Below, in pieces: positions 16,016 through 24,786 of a stretch of 64,000 bases of DNA. A model generated the notes under the pieces. It was not told the origin of the DNA, did not search any database, and worked only from the letters and a program-made list of their open reading frames with translations. Each line of letters opens with the position of its first letter. Position 1 is the first letter of the stretch. Source of the DNA: Rhodobacter sp. GTDB taxonomy: Bacteria; Pseudomonadota; Alphaproteobacteria; Rhodobacterales; Rhodobacteraceae. The position numbers and the translations under genes are program-made. The stretch lies in contig JAIYDJ010000017.1 of NCBI GenBank assembly GCA_027487575.1, positions 48,670-112,669 on the forward strand, in the 5' to 3' direction.

Positions 16016-16919
16016 AATCCACCGGAACCGCCGGGGGGCAATCTTCGGGGGCCAACCCGCTGCGGCGGCAGACGGCCAGCCTGCGGCGTTCCGCGCGCGC
16101 CGTTTCGGCTGCGGTGGCTTGTGCCGCCTCGGCCTCTGCGGCCGCCAACTGCGCCTCTGCCGCTGCGATCAGCGGCAACTGGCGCTCTTTCAACGCAATG
16201 TTTTCGGGCGTTTCGGGGACAGAGCGACCATAGGCGTCATCCATGAACGGGCCTTCCAGCAGAAGGCTTTCTTCCTGACTGCGCACCTTGACCCGCGTTC
16301 CCATCGCGACGCGGTTGTAAAGATCGATCGCATCCTGATTGAACAAGCGGATGCAGCCGGCAGACGTCGCCCGGCCGATCGACGCGTTCTGAACCGTGCC
16401 ATGAATGCGGAAATAGGTGTCGCGCCCGCCCCGGTATAGGTACAGCGCGCGCGCGCCCAGCGGATTGTCCAGCCCGCCCGGAAGCCCCGCCGCGTAAGCG
16501 GCATAAAGATCCGGCCGGGTGCGGATCATGTTGGCGGTCGGCTGCCAGCTTGGCCATTCCTCCTTGCGCGCGATCACCCCGTTGCCGCGGAACGACAGAC
16601 CCTCGCGCCCGACCGCAATGCCATAGCGGATCGCACGGCCGTTCTCGAGCACGTAGTAAAGCCTGCGTGAAAACGTATCGACGACGATGGTGCCCGGCGC
16701 ATCCGGTCCTGCATAGTCCACTTCTTCGCGCGCCCTGCCCCCGGCAAGGTGACGTTCTTCAACCGGCTCGATGAAGAATTCCCCGTCCTGCACACCGACA
16801 TATTCCGGTCTGGTGGACGGACCATCCGCAGGCGGTCGGCTGCCCGCACAGGCGGCGAGGAAAAGAACGGAAAACAGAACGGCAAGGCGGGAAATCGTCG
16901 TCAGCATGGTGACTCGCAT
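16005..16919 (-). CDS. L,D-transpeptidase (YkuD), lipoprotein
   Basis: Periplasmic enzyme that forms 3-3 peptidoglycan cross-links or attaches proteins to peptidoglycan. The 304-aa precursor has a lipoprotein signal ending FLAAC, with Cys at residue 24. The YkuD domain covers about 80-215: IVVDTFSRRLYYVLENGRAI at the start and the catalytic HGTVQNASIGRATSAGCIRL near 180-200 with conserved His, Ser, Cys and Arg. The C-terminal 70 residues are an Ala/Glu-rich helix ending in a Cys-containing tail (RRLAVCRRSGLAPEDCPP). The start at 16919 is preferred; an ATG at 16907 is an alternative. Confidence 0.92.
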   Translation of the reverse strand: MRVTMLTTISRLAVLFSVLFLAACAGSRPPADGPSTRPEYVGVQDGEFFIEPVEERHLAGGRAREEVDYAGPDAPGTIVVDTFSRRLYYVLENGRAIRYGIAVGREGLSFRGNGVIARKEEWPSWQPTANMIRTRPDLYAAYAAGLPGGLDNPLGARALYLYRGGRDTYFRIHGTVQNASIGRATSAGCIRLFNQDAIDLYNRVAMGTRVKVRSQEESLLLEGPFMDDAYGRSVPETPENIALKERQLPLIAAAEAQLAAAEAEAAQATAAETARAERRRLAVCRRSGLAPEDCPPAVPVDSTS

Positions 16920-16987
16920 TCTGGCAGGTTGTTCAGGTTCAGCAAGCACTCCGCCGCGCGCCGCCGTCAACCCCCCGTTAAGGTGTT

Positions 16988-17022
16988 CGAAAAAGAAAAG
17001 TCCCCGGCGTTGCCGCCGGGGA
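16988..17022 (-). terminator. Rho-independent terminator of the phytase-like gene
   Basis: Perfect 9-bp stem TCCCCGGCG/CGCCGGGGA (17001-17022) with a 4-nt loop, followed on the minus strand by CTTTTCTTTTTC. It lies 24 bp after the stop codon of the leftward phytase-like gene. Confidence 0.85.
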
Positions 17023-17045
17023 AACAGGGTTTCTGACCGCGGGTC

Positions 17046-19229
17046 CTACTGGATTGTGCCAACCGACCAGAACAGCGTTTCACCCGAACTGTCGGTCACG
17101 CCATCATTGTCGGTGACGACCCAGCCGGTTCCGGCGGCGTCGATCGCAAAGCCTTCCACCTTTTCCGCCGTGTAGCCGTTCAGCACGGCAAGGTCCGGCA
17201 CCAGATCGCGCACCAGTTCCTTGGTCACCACCGGCAGCGCGCCTCCGATCTCGGCCGGAACCATCTGGGACAGGGCAACCCGGTAGATCTTCTTGACCGC
17301 AGCCGCCGCGCCCACCTGGTTGTCCCGTTCGACGATATAGACCCAGTCACCGTTTACCGTGATGTCCGACAGGCCCATCCAGGCCGCCTCGGCGGCACCC
17401 TCTGCCAAGGGGTCCAGCGGGTAATGCACCGCACCCCAGGTTTCTTCCTTGGTGTTGTAGGCCAGCAGCTTGACCATTCCGGGGGCGTCGTCCTTCCACT
17501 CGCGCTGAACGGCCATCCACAGCCAGTCGCCGGCCACCGTGATGCCTTCGAACCCGAAACGGATTTCGTTGGCCAAAAGATCGGCGGGCAGAGCAATCTC
17601 CTGCTTGATCTCGCCTTTGGCATCAACGTGGTAGACCGCATGCGGGATCAACCGGTCGCTGCGGCCTTCCGAGGCCAGCCAGAAGCCACCCTCGCCATCC
17701 GCCGCGATCCCTTCAAGATCCAGCTTCTGCGCCGCGTCGCCGCCGCGCGTGACCAACAGGCCGCCAGTGATCTTGGCCGGGGTCTGCGTGGCGTCGATGG
17801 TATAGATCATCGGCATCGCGCCATAGACGCTGTCGGACACGGCATAAAGCTTGCCTGCCTCGGCCGGATCGGCGGCCAAACCCGACAGCGCGCCCCAGCC
17901 CAACAGGCTTTCGGTGCCCGCAGAGGTGATCATCGGATAGGCCGCTGGCCCTTCGGCCAGTTCATAGATCATCACATGCGCCCGCACGCCGCCGTCCTCG
18001 ACGAAATCCACTTCGTTGGCCGTGGCAAACAGGTTGCGCTGTGGGATTGCGACCATGCCTTCCGGCGACACGCCCGACGGCAGAAGCTGTTTCAACACGG
18101 GGGCGGTGGGATCGGTCAGGTCATAGACGCCGACGATCGACCCGCGCTCGGACGCGACAAATGCCATGCTGGTCTCGCCGAAGGTCGCGATCTCGACCGA
18201 TTCCAGTTCCACACCCTTGGACCGCGACCGGCCTTCCGGATAGTGCCCGATGGCGGCAATCGCGTGTTCAAGGCTGGCGCCCGATTCGTACACCAGCGTG
18301 CCGTCCTTCTTGAAGATCGACCAGCTGCGGCTGCCGCCCTCGTAATCGCCTTCGTTGGCGACTGCGAAATGGTCGTTGTCCAGCCACTTCACCCCATCGG
18401 GTTCGCGCAGCACGCCGTCCTTGCTGTCGCTGAACGACAGCTTGCCGTCGCGTTTGGTGTCGATCATCTCCAGATCAGTCGCCCCGGCGCTGAAGTGGCT
18501 CGCCACCGTGCCATCGGCCCCGATCACCACGATGTGGTTGTTTTCCTGCATGGTCACGACGATCTCGCCCGCGTCGTTGACGTCGACGAACTCCGGCTCT
18601 GGATCATCCGCGCCGACTTCGGCGAGGCCGGTCATCTCGATCTTCATCAGTCCGACGCAGTCCACCACGCCCGCATTCACCGGCAGCTTGACGACAAACC
18701 CGGCCGGCATCTGCGGAAGCTGACCGTCATTCAGGTCCTCATCCCGCTCGTTCTCGATGGCAATCGCCAGGAACGAGCCATCCTTGGACGCCGCGACCGA
18801 ATCCGGCTGTCCGCCCAGTTCGCATTCCGCCGTGATCGCCTTGGTGGCCAGATCGATCGTCACGACCTTTCCGCTGGTGTTCACATAATCGGCCGAGGTG
18901 TTGACGGCGGCAAAGGCGCTGGCGCCGATGATCTTCGCGGTCGTCGGCTCACCGCCCACGTCGATGTTGCCAAGCGCCTTGGGGGCCTTCGGATCGGTGA
19001 TGTCGATCAGACCCACCACGCCCAGCGGGCTGTCGGTGTAGATCAGCGTCATGCCGTCGGGCGAGGCCGAGATGATCTCGGCGCTGGTCGGGCGGGCACG
19101 GTCTTCGCCTTCCGCCATGTTCTCGGGCGTTGCAAAGGTCGCGATGCGGTTGAAGTTCATTTCGGCCAGCGCGGGCATTGCTGCCACCATCGCCAGAACC
19201 GAGGTCAAACCGAGAAGTCGAACGGACAT
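17046..19229 (-). CDS. Secreted phytase-like esterase / beta-propeller protein
   Basis: A 727-aa exported protein with a clear signal peptide (MSVRLLGLTSVLAMVAAMPALA). The N-terminal two thirds resemble beta-propeller surface proteins, with repeated blades such as VVGLIDITDPKAPKALG and GVYDLTDPTAPVLKQLL. The C-terminal third carries the esterase-like activity of phytase domain (LDLEGIAADGEGGFWLASEG, EIRFGFEGITVAGDWLWMAV, VEGFAIDAAGTGWVVTDND). Likely periplasmic and phosphate-ester related, but the substrate cannot be read from the sequence. Strong AGGAG ribosome site before 19229 and a good terminator downstream. Single-gene unit. Confidence 0.85.
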   Translation of the reverse strand: MSVRLLGLTSVLAMVAAMPALAEMNFNRIATFATPENMAEGEDRARPTSAEIISASPDGMTLIYTDSPLGVVGLIDITDPKAPKALGNIDVGGEPTTAKIIGASAFAAVNTSADYVNTSGKVVTIDLATKAITAECELGGQPDSVAASKDGSFLAIAIENERDEDLNDGQLPQMPAGFVVKLPVNAGVVDCVGLMKIEMTGLAEVGADDPEPEFVDVNDAGEIVVTMQENNHIVVIGADGTVASHFSAGATDLEMIDTKRDGKLSFSDSKDGVLREPDGVKWLDNDHFAVANEGDYEGGSRSWSIFKKDGTLVYESGASLEHAIAAIGHYPEGRSRSKGVELESVEIATFGETSMAFVASERGSIVGVYDLTDPTAPVLKQLLPSGVSPEGMVAIPQRNLFATANEVDFVEDGGVRAHVMIYELAEGPAAYPMITSAGTESLLGWGALSGLAADPAEAGKLYAVSDSVYGAMPMIYTIDATQTPAKITGGLLVTRGGDAAQKLDLEGIAADGEGGFWLASEGRSDRLIPHAVYHVDAKGEIKQEIALPADLLANEIRFGFEGITVAGDWLWMAVQREWKDDAPGMVKLLAYNTKEETWGAVHYPLDPLAEGAAEAAWMGLSDITVNGDWVYIVERDNQVGAAAAVKKIYRVALSQMVPAEIGGALPVVTKELVRDLVPDLAVLNGYTAEKVEGFAIDAAGTGWVVTDNDGVTDSSGETLFWSVGTIQ

Positions 19230-19401
19230 GAAGGCATCTCCTGTGCAGCGTTTACGTTAACGGCAGGGATGGGGCCCGAAGGTAACAGCCATGCGACAAT
19301 CCGGTGCCGCTTCCGCGACATGGCCAGACTTCCGGCGCGACTTCCGGCCTGCCCCGGTCTTGCAACCGGCGCACCGCTGCCCAAATAGGAAGGAACTGGA
19401 A

Positions 19402-19728
19402 ATGGAGAGCCGGATGAAATGCCCCGTCGACAATGAAACGCTGGTGATGGCAGACCGCAGCGGGGTCGAGATCGACTATTGCCCCAAATGTCGCGGCGTC
19501 TGGCTGGACCGGGGCGAACTCGACAAGATCATCGACCGCGCAGCCGAGCCTTCCGCCGTGCAGGACCGTTCGGGTGCGCGCGCGGCACCGCCGCCGCCGC
19601 CGCGCAACGCGGCGCAGCCGGTCTATCAGCCCGAACCGCGCCGATATCATGACGATGACGACGATCACGACGGGCGTCCGCGCCGCAAACGCCGCGAAGG
19701 CTTTCTGGGCGACATCTTCGACTTCTAG
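19402..19728 (+). CDS. TFIIB-type zinc-ribbon protein
   Basis: A 108-aa protein with an N-terminal zinc-ribbon of the zf-TFIIB/DUF family: MKCPVDNETLVMADRSG followed by VEIDYCPKCRGVWLDRGELD, with Cys residues at about 7, 27 and 30 and the usual Asp in CPVD. The rest is Pro/Ala-rich, then Asp/His- and Arg-rich, ending EGFLGDIFDF. Two starts are possible: 19402 (AGGAACTGGA before it) and 19414 (GGAGAGCCGG before it), the latter matching homologues that begin MxCPVD. Function unknown. Confidence 0.85.
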   Translation: MESRMKCPVDNETLVMADRSGVEIDYCPKCRGVWLDRGELDKIIDRAAEPSAVQDRSGARAAPPPPPRNAAQPVYQPEPRRYHDDDDDHDGRPRRKRREGFLGDIFDF

Positions 19729-19738
19729 AATGCGGGGG

Positions 19739-19759
19739 GGGCCGGGTCCGACCCGGCCC
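19739..19759. terminator. Hairpin between convergent genes
   Basis: Perfect 9-bp stem GGGCCGGGT/ACCCGGCCC with a 3-nt loop lies exactly between the zinc-ribbon stop and the nuclease stop. No T-tract follows on either strand, so it may stall polymerase or only protect mRNA ends. Confidence 0.5.
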
Positions 19760-20242
19760 TCACCGCGCCTGTGCGAGGACGCACCAGTCGATGTCGTCCA
19801 TGCCGGGAAGCCAGGGTTCGGCCAGACTGCGATCCACCATTTCGTCGGCCAGATAAAGCCAGCGGTCCGACCGCCAGCGCCGCACATCTGCGACGACACG
19901 ACCGGCGAAGGCGTCATACTCGACATCCTGCAGACGCACCGTGGTACCGGCCGGGTACAGCTTTTCGACCTGCGCCTTGGCTTCCTCGGCCCATGCCCTT
20001 TCTTCGGGGCAGGCGGCACCCCGCATTTCCGGCGCATCGATCCCCCTGATCCGCACGGCGTAGATCGCCTGCAGTCCGGGCCACAGATCCACCCGCACGT
20101 CGAGCGTATCGCCGTCGATCACACGGACAACTTCGGCATAGTATTCGGCATAAGGGTTTGGCACGGCATCTGCGGCGGCCCCCCCGGCGGCCAGCGTCAG
20201 CATCAGACACCCGCATGCTGACAAGACTGAATGGCAACGCAT
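19760..20242 (-). CDS. Secreted thermonuclease-family protein (SNase fold)
   Basis: A 160-aa protein with a signal peptide (MRCHSVLSACGCLMLTLAAG, ending near AAADA). The SNase fold is shown by VVRVIDGDTLDVRV, VRIRGIDAPEMRG (first catalytic Arg and conserved Asp-Ala-Pro-Glu) and AFAGRVVADVR (second Arg). The C-terminus LADEMVDRSLAEPW is typical of bacterial thermonuclease-like proteins. Probably a periplasmic nuclease, although many such proteins lack proven activity. It lies 62 bp downstream of moaE in the same direction. Confidence 0.85.
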   Translation of the reverse strand: MRCHSVLSACGCLMLTLAAGGAAADAVPNPYAEYYAEVVRVIDGDTLDVRVDLWPGLQAIYAVRIRGIDAPEMRGAACPEERAWAEEAKAQVEKLYPAGTTVRLQDVEYDAFAGRVVADVRRWRSDRWLYLADEMVDRSLAEPWLPGMDDIDWCVLAQAR

Positions 20243-20304
20243 TCCGCTGTTCCCGACCTTCCGGTCAGAATCCACATAAACAACGGCAGCCAAGGCCTGC
20301 CCCG

Positions 20305-20745
20305 TCACCACCGCCCCAGCGCCGCTTCGTCGGCGTCCTTCGCCGCGACCCACTCTGCGCCGCCAACCCCGACTTCCTTCTTCCAGAACGGCGCGCGGGA
20401 TTTCAGGTAGTCCATCAGAAATTCTGCCGCTGCAAAGGCCTCGGCCCGGTGCCGCGCGGCGGTGGCCACCATCATGATCGCCTCGCCCGGCCGCAGACGC
20501 CCGTGCCGGTGAATGACCAGCGCATCCAGCACCGACCACCGTGCCACGGCCTGATCCATGATCGCCGCAATCGCGCGTTCGGTCATGCCGGGATAATGCT
20601 CGATCTCCATCGCCTGCAGGGTGCCGCCTTCGTCGCGCACCAGCCCGGTGAAGGTCACCACCGCCCCCGCCGCACCGACCCCGGCGACGAAGGCCGCCGT
20701 CTCGGCCCCGATGTCGAAAGCCGCCTCCTGCACCAGCAGCAGCAT
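20305..20745 (-). CDS. moaE: Molybdopterin synthase catalytic subunit MoaE
   Basis: Large subunit of MPT synthase, which inserts two sulfurs from MoaD thiocarboxylate into cyclic pyranopterin monophosphate. 146 aa. Signatures: GAVVTFTGLVRDEGGTL, LQAMEIEHYPGMTE, VIHRHGRLRPGEAIMMVATA and DYLKSRAPFWKKE with the conserved catalytic lysines. One base separates it from the moaD stop, so the pair is coupled. It supplies cofactor to molybdoenzymes such as the formate dehydrogenase encoded at 30.9-33.7 kb. Confidence 0.95.
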   Translation of the reverse strand: MLLLVQEAAFDIGAETAAFVAGVGAAGAVVTFTGLVRDEGGTLQAMEIEHYPGMTERAIAAIMDQAVARWSVLDALVIHRHGRLRPGEAIMMVATAARHRAEAFAAAEFLMDYLKSRAPFWKKEVGVGGAEWVAAKDADEAALGRW

Positions 20746-20746
20746 G

Positions 20747-20995
20747 TCAGCCCCCGGTCATCGGCGGAAAGAACGCCACTTCCCGGACCCCGGACAGGCC
20801 CGCGTCGAAGGACGACAGCTCCTGATCCAGTGCGACGCGCAAGCTGGCCAGATCGGCAAAGGCCAGCGCGTACCGCTCTTCCCGCGCCGACAGTTCGGCC
20901 ACCAGATCGGCCACGGTCGCCGCATCGGTCTGTATCCGCTCGCGCGGAACGCCGATCCTTTCGCGCACCCAGGCGAAATACAGAACGTCGATCAT
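20747..20995 (-). CDS. moaD: Molybdopterin synthase sulfur carrier subunit MoaD
   Basis: An 82-aa ubiquitin-like protein beginning MIDVLYFAWVRERIG and ending in Gly-Gly (FFPPMTGG), the site of thiocarboxylation. The start overlaps the pgsA stop as ATGA, and moaE follows after one base. Classic pgsA-moaD-moaE order of Rhodobacterales. Confidence 0.95.
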   Translation of the reverse strand: MIDVLYFAWVRERIGVPRERIQTDAATVADLVAELSAREERYALAFADLASLRVALDQELSSFDAGLSGVREVAFFPPMTGG

Positions 20996-21657
20996 CGCTC
21001 GTCTCTCAGGAAGGGCAGCGCCTTGCGGAAATAGTCGAACCCCGTCACGAAGGTCAGAAATGCCGCCACCCAGATCAGCGCCAATCCTGCGATGGTGGCA
21101 TAAGACGAACAGCCCCGCGCGCCGCAGGACCGGATCGGGTCGGCAAGCCCCGCCGTCACCGCCTGCGCATAGGCCTCGACCGTCATTCCCTGCCGCGCGA
21201 TGCCCTCGACATGTTCCAGCCCGGTGCCCAGAAACAGCACCGCAATCGCCACCATCTGCGCCGTGGTCTTCCACTTGGCCAGCTTGGTCACGCGCAGCAA
21301 TCCGGCCTGCGCCCCGAGAAACTCGCGCAGTCCCGACACGAACACCTCGCGGAACAGGATCACCGTCGCGGGCAGGATCAGCCACGGATTCATCCCGGAA
21401 TAGCCGGTCAGAACCATCAGGGCGATGACCACCATCGCCTTGTCGGCAATCGGGTCCAGCATGGTGCCGAACTTGGTCTGCTGCTTCCAAAGCCGGGCCA
21501 GATACCCGTCAAAGTAGTCCGTCACCGCCGCACCGACGAACAGCGTCAACGCAAACCAGTCGGCCCAGGGCCGGTGGAAATACAGAAACATGATGGCCAC
21601 CCCGGGGGCGGCCAAGAGGCGCAGCACGGTCAGGCTGTTGGGCAGGTTCCACGTCAT
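20992..21657 (-). CDS. pgsA: CDP-diacylglycerol--glycerol-3-phosphate 3-phosphatidyltransferase
   Basis: Inner-membrane enzyme making phosphatidylglycerophosphate, the first step to phosphatidylglycerol. 221 aa with several membrane helices. The CDP-alcohol phosphotransferase motif is complete: DYFDGYLARLWK followed by FGTMLDPIADK, with the metal-binding aspartates. The N-terminus MTWNLPNSLTVLRLLAAPG is typical of PgsA. First gene of the pgsA-moaD-moaE unit. Confidence 0.95.
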   Translation of the reverse strand: MTWNLPNSLTVLRLLAAPGVAIMFLYFHRPWADWFALTLFVGAAVTDYFDGYLARLWKQQTKFGTMLDPIADKAMVVIALMVLTGYSGMNPWLILPATVILFREVFVSGLREFLGAQAGLLRVTKLAKWKTTAQMVAIAVLFLGTGLEHVEGIARQGMTVEAYAQAVTAGLADPIRSCGARGCSSYATIAGLALIWVAAFLTFVTGFDYFRKALPFLRDER

Positions 21658-21803
21658 GCCGCAGGCATAGCGCGGAACGGGGTGCAGAGGGAAGGGCCTA
21701 GCCTTTTGCCCCCGACCGGCGCCTGCCGCGTCGCAACCGCCCGGAAAACGTATGGGAATCAGGGTTGGCCCGCATCGTCCAATCGGCGCCCACAGGCGCG
21801 GAA

Positions 21804-22454
21804 CTAAAAGGCGTTCATCAGCACGAACAGGGTGGACATGATCAGCGCATAGGCCATCCCGCCGACGAACCCCAGTGCAAAGACCGAAAACACCAGCCCT
21901 CCGATGATCCAGGCCCCGTCCCGTTCCAGCACGCCCAGCGCAAACAGGCAGATCGCGATGGATGGCAGGCTGTTGCCAAAGGGGATCGGCAGCATCAGCA
22001 CCAGCGACAGGATCAGGCAGACAAACCCGACCCCCCGTTGCGCCACAGACGTGGTCAGCGGAGTCAGGCGGTGGCGCAGCAGCCGTTCCGCCCGCGCAAG
22101 CCAGGGGGTCGCCCGGGTGAACAGCGCGGAAAAGCTGGCGCGGGTCAGGGATCTGCGGGCGATGAAGGGCGGAAGCCAGGGCAACCGTCCCAGCATCATC
22201 TGCGTCGAAAGGATCACCAGCGGCAGACCCAGCACCCCGGCCAGACCGGGTGGTGACGGCAGGATGTTGGGAAAGGCAAAGATGATCATCAACGCCCCGA
22301 ACGCCCGCCCGTGCAGCGCGGACAGCAGATCGCCGAAGGAAATCACCTCGCGCGTTTCGTCCGCCGCGATCTGTTCGAGCATTTGCGACAGGCGCAGGTT
22401 GGCATGCCCGCCCGACGGGGGATGTGACAGGTCGGGGCGGGCACCATGGTCCAT
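21804..22454 (-). CDS. exoD: ExoD-family membrane protein
   Basis: A 216-aa integral membrane protein of the ExoD family, which in Sinorhizobium meliloti affects exopolysaccharide production and alkaline tolerance; its biochemical role is unknown. Typical segments are VISFGDLLSALHGRAFGALM, FAFPNILPSPPGLAGVLGLP and PIPFGNSLPSIAICLFALG, with four to five hydrophobic helices. The start at 22454 is chosen for the GAAGGA site 6 bp upstream; ATG 22472 is an alternative. It lies between pgsA and uvrC; a large exopolysaccharide locus occurs 28 kb away. Confidence 0.85.
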   Translation of the reverse strand: MDHGARPDLSHPPSGGHANLRLSQMLEQIAADETREVISFGDLLSALHGRAFGALMIIFAFPNILPSPPGLAGVLGLPLVILSTQMMLGRLPWLPPFIARRSLTRASFSALFTRATPWLARAERLLRHRLTPLTTSVAQRGVGFVCLILSLVLMLPIPFGNSLPSIAICLFALGVLERDGAWIIGGLVFSVFALGFVGGMAYALIMSTLFVLMNAF

Positions 22455-22612
22455 CGACCGTCCTTCAAGCATGCCCCCGCCTTGTGCGGCATCGACGCGG
22501 GAAAGATCAAGGCAAGATTCGTCGGTCACCGGTTGACGCGCTGCCGCAGGCGGCACAGGACATGCAGGGAAGCGCTGCCGATCCGGCAAAAACGCCCCTG
22601 CAAACGCCCCGC

Positions 22613-24475
22613 CTATCCACGCTCGTGAAAATAGTCGTGGATCGCCTGCGCCATAGCCGCCGAAATGCCGTCCACCGCCATCAGGTCCGACAGCCCTGCC
22701 CGCGCCACCGCCTTGGCCGATCCGAAATGCAGCAACAGCGCCTTCTTCCGGGTCGCCCCCACCCCCGGAATATCATCCAGCGGAGTGATCGATACCGCCT
22801 TGGCCCGCTTGGCCCGGTGCGCCCCGATGGCCCAGCGGTGCGCCTCGTCGCGCAGGCGCTGGACGAAGTACAGGACCGGATCGTTCATCCGCAGCGCAAA
22901 GGGCAGCATCCCGACCCGGTGGAATTCTTCCTTGCCCGCGTCGCGGTCCACGCCTTTGGCGACCCCGATCATCGCGATGTCGTCAACGCCCAGTTCGGCC
23001 AGAATTCCGGCCACCGCCGACACCTGCCCGGCGCCGCCGTCAATCAGCAAAAGGTCGGGCCAGCTTTCCGACTTGCGGTCGGGGTCTTCCTTCAGCAGCC
23101 GTTCAAAACGCCGGGTCAGGACTTCCTTCATCATGCCGAAGTCGTCGCTGTTGGCCCCTGCCGCAGACTTGATGTTGAACTTGCGGTACTGGCTTTTCAG
23201 AAACCCGTCCGCTCCGGCCACGATCATCCCTCCCACGGCATTGGTGCCCTGGATGTGGCTGTTGTCATACACCTCGATCCGGCGCGGGGGGGCGTCCAGA
23301 TCGAACGCCTCGGCCAGCCCCTGCAGCAGCCGGTTCTGCGAGCTTGTCTCGGCCATTCGCCGGGCCAGACTTTCACGGGCGTTGCGGGTGGCATTTTCCA
23401 CCAGTTCCGCCTTCTCGCCCCGCAGCGGCACGGCAATCTCGACCTTCCGCCCAGCGCGGTCCGACAGCAGTTGCCCCACCAGATCGGGGTTTTCGACGCC
23501 ATGCGACAGCAGGATCAGGCGCGGCGGTTCCTTGTCGTCGTAGAACTGCGCAAGGAACGCCTCCATGATTTCCGGCTCTTCGGCCCCCGCGCCGGTCTTG
23601 GGATAGAAATCCCGGTTGCCCCAGCTTTGGTTGGCCCGGATGAAGAACACCTGCACGCAGGCCTGCCCTTCATTTAGATGCAGCGCGATGACGTCGGCTT
23701 CGGTCACCCCCGCCGGGTTGATGCCCTGCGACGACTGCACCTGCGTCAGCGCCTTGATCCGGTCGCGCAGGGCCGCGGCCCGTTCGAATTCCAGCGCCTC
23801 GGACGCCTTCTGCATTTCCGCGGCCAGATTGGCCTGCACGGCCGTCGTCTTGCCCGACAGGAACCGTTCGGCATCCGCCACAAGCGTGGCATAGCCCGCC
23901 GGATCGATCTTGCCGACACAAGGTGCCGCACAACGCTTGATCTGGTGCATCAGGCAGGGGCGCGTCCGGCCTTCGAACATCGAGTCCGAACAGTTGCGGA
24001 TCTGGAACACCTTCTGCAACTGGTTCAGCGTCCGGTTGACCGCACCTGCACTGGCAAACGGGCCGAAGTAGCTGCCCTTTTCGGATTTCTTGCCCCGGTG
24101 CTTCTTGAGTTGCGGAAAAGGGTGTTCCTTGCCGATCAGGATGTTGGGAAACGATTTGTCGTCGCGCAGCAGCACGTTGTAGCGCGGCTTCAATTGCTTG
24201 ATCAGGTTCTGCTCCAGCAGCAGTGCCTCGGTTTCGGTCCGCGTCGTCAGAAACATCATCGACGCGGTTTCATGGATCATCCGGGCGATCCGGCCGGAAT
24301 GGCCAGAGGGTCGCGCATAGTTTGAAACCCGCGCCCGCAGGTTGCGCGCCTTGCCGACGTACAGGACTTCAGACTTGTCGTTCAACATCCGGTACACGCC
24401 CGGAGAGCCATCCAGCGTGCGCAGGTAGCCCTGGATCACCTCGTATCCTGAAAGAGCAGCCGAAGTACCCGTCAC
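22613..24475 (-). CDS. uvrC: Excinuclease ABC subunit C
   Basis: Nuclease subunit of nucleotide excision repair that makes both incisions around a lesion with UvrB. 620 aa, normal length. The GIY-YIG domain is at about 15-100 ([32 protein letters not shown]). The UVR motif is near 205-240, the C-terminal RNase H-like endonuclease domain contains [20 protein letters not shown] and [12 protein letters not shown], and HhH motifs are at the end ([20 protein letters not shown]). The start at 24475 directly borders the AT-rich gap that must hold the promoter. Confidence 0.97.
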   Translation of the reverse strand: MTGTSAALSGYEVIQGYLRTLDGSPGVYRMLNDKSEVLYVGKARNLRARVSNYARPSGHSGRIARMIHETASMMFLTTRTETEALLLEQNLIKQLKPRYNVLLRDDKSFPNILIGKEHPFPQLKKHRGKKSEKGSYFGPFASAGAVNRTLNQLQKVFQIRNCSDSMFEGRTRPCLMHQIKRCAAPCVGKIDPAGYATLVADAERFLSGKTTAVQANLAAEMQKASEALEFERAAALRDRIKALTQVQSSQGINPAGVTEADVIALHLNEGQACVQVFFIRANQSWGNRDFYPKTGAGAEEPEIMEAFLAQFYDDKEPPRLILLSHGVENPDLVGQLLSDRAGRKVEIAVPLRGEKAELVENATRNARESLARRMAETSSQNRLLQGLAEAFDLDAPPRRIEVYDNSHIQGTNAVGGMIVAGADGFLKSQYRKFNIKSAAGANSDDFGMMKEVLTRRFERLLKEDPDRKSESWPDLLLIDGGAGQVSAVAGILAELGVDDIAMIGVAKGVDRDAGKEEFHRVGMLPFALRMNDPVLYFVQRLRDEAHRWAIGAHRAKRAKAVSITPLDDIPGVGATRKKALLLHFGSAKAVARAGLSDLMAVDGISAAMAQAIHDYFHERG

Positions 24476-24786
24476 GTTGCAGCGGCCTTTGTGTGATCCT
24501 GCGATTCCCGCGCGTGCTGCAATGATATCCGGACGGGATCAAGGGTAAAGCTGTCCCCGGTTTCTGTGGATAACCCATGGGAGAAGATTTCGCGAAACCG
24601 GAATTTCCTTTGTTTTCGGCCTCGTTCCCCGGAATGCCTGATTTTTAGGCGTTTACTTAAGTCATTGATTCTGCTAACTAGTTTTTTGATCATCCGGCAA
24701 ATCCCTGATAATCCTTAAGAATTTGTAACGGAACCGTCATCAAGCCGTCAGGCGTGGACAACTTGCGGTCGTGAAACATTTTGCGG
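24476..24786. other. AT-rich intergenic region between uvrC and the SDR gene
   Basis: 311 bp without a convincing gene. The stretch 24600-24780 is markedly AT-rich for this genome (for example CTAACTAGTTTTTTGATCA and CTTAAGAATTTGTAACGGAA). It should contain the uvrC promoter and the 3' end region of the SDR gene; a small RNA or a protein-binding site such as IHF is possible, but I see no decisive structure and no LexA-type GTTC-N7-GTTC box. Confidence 0.5.

Noticed and set aside
24472..24693. 73-codon minus-strand frame in the AT-rich gap upstream of uvrC
   Set aside because: No ribosome site, overlaps the uvrC start, and composition looks non-coding.
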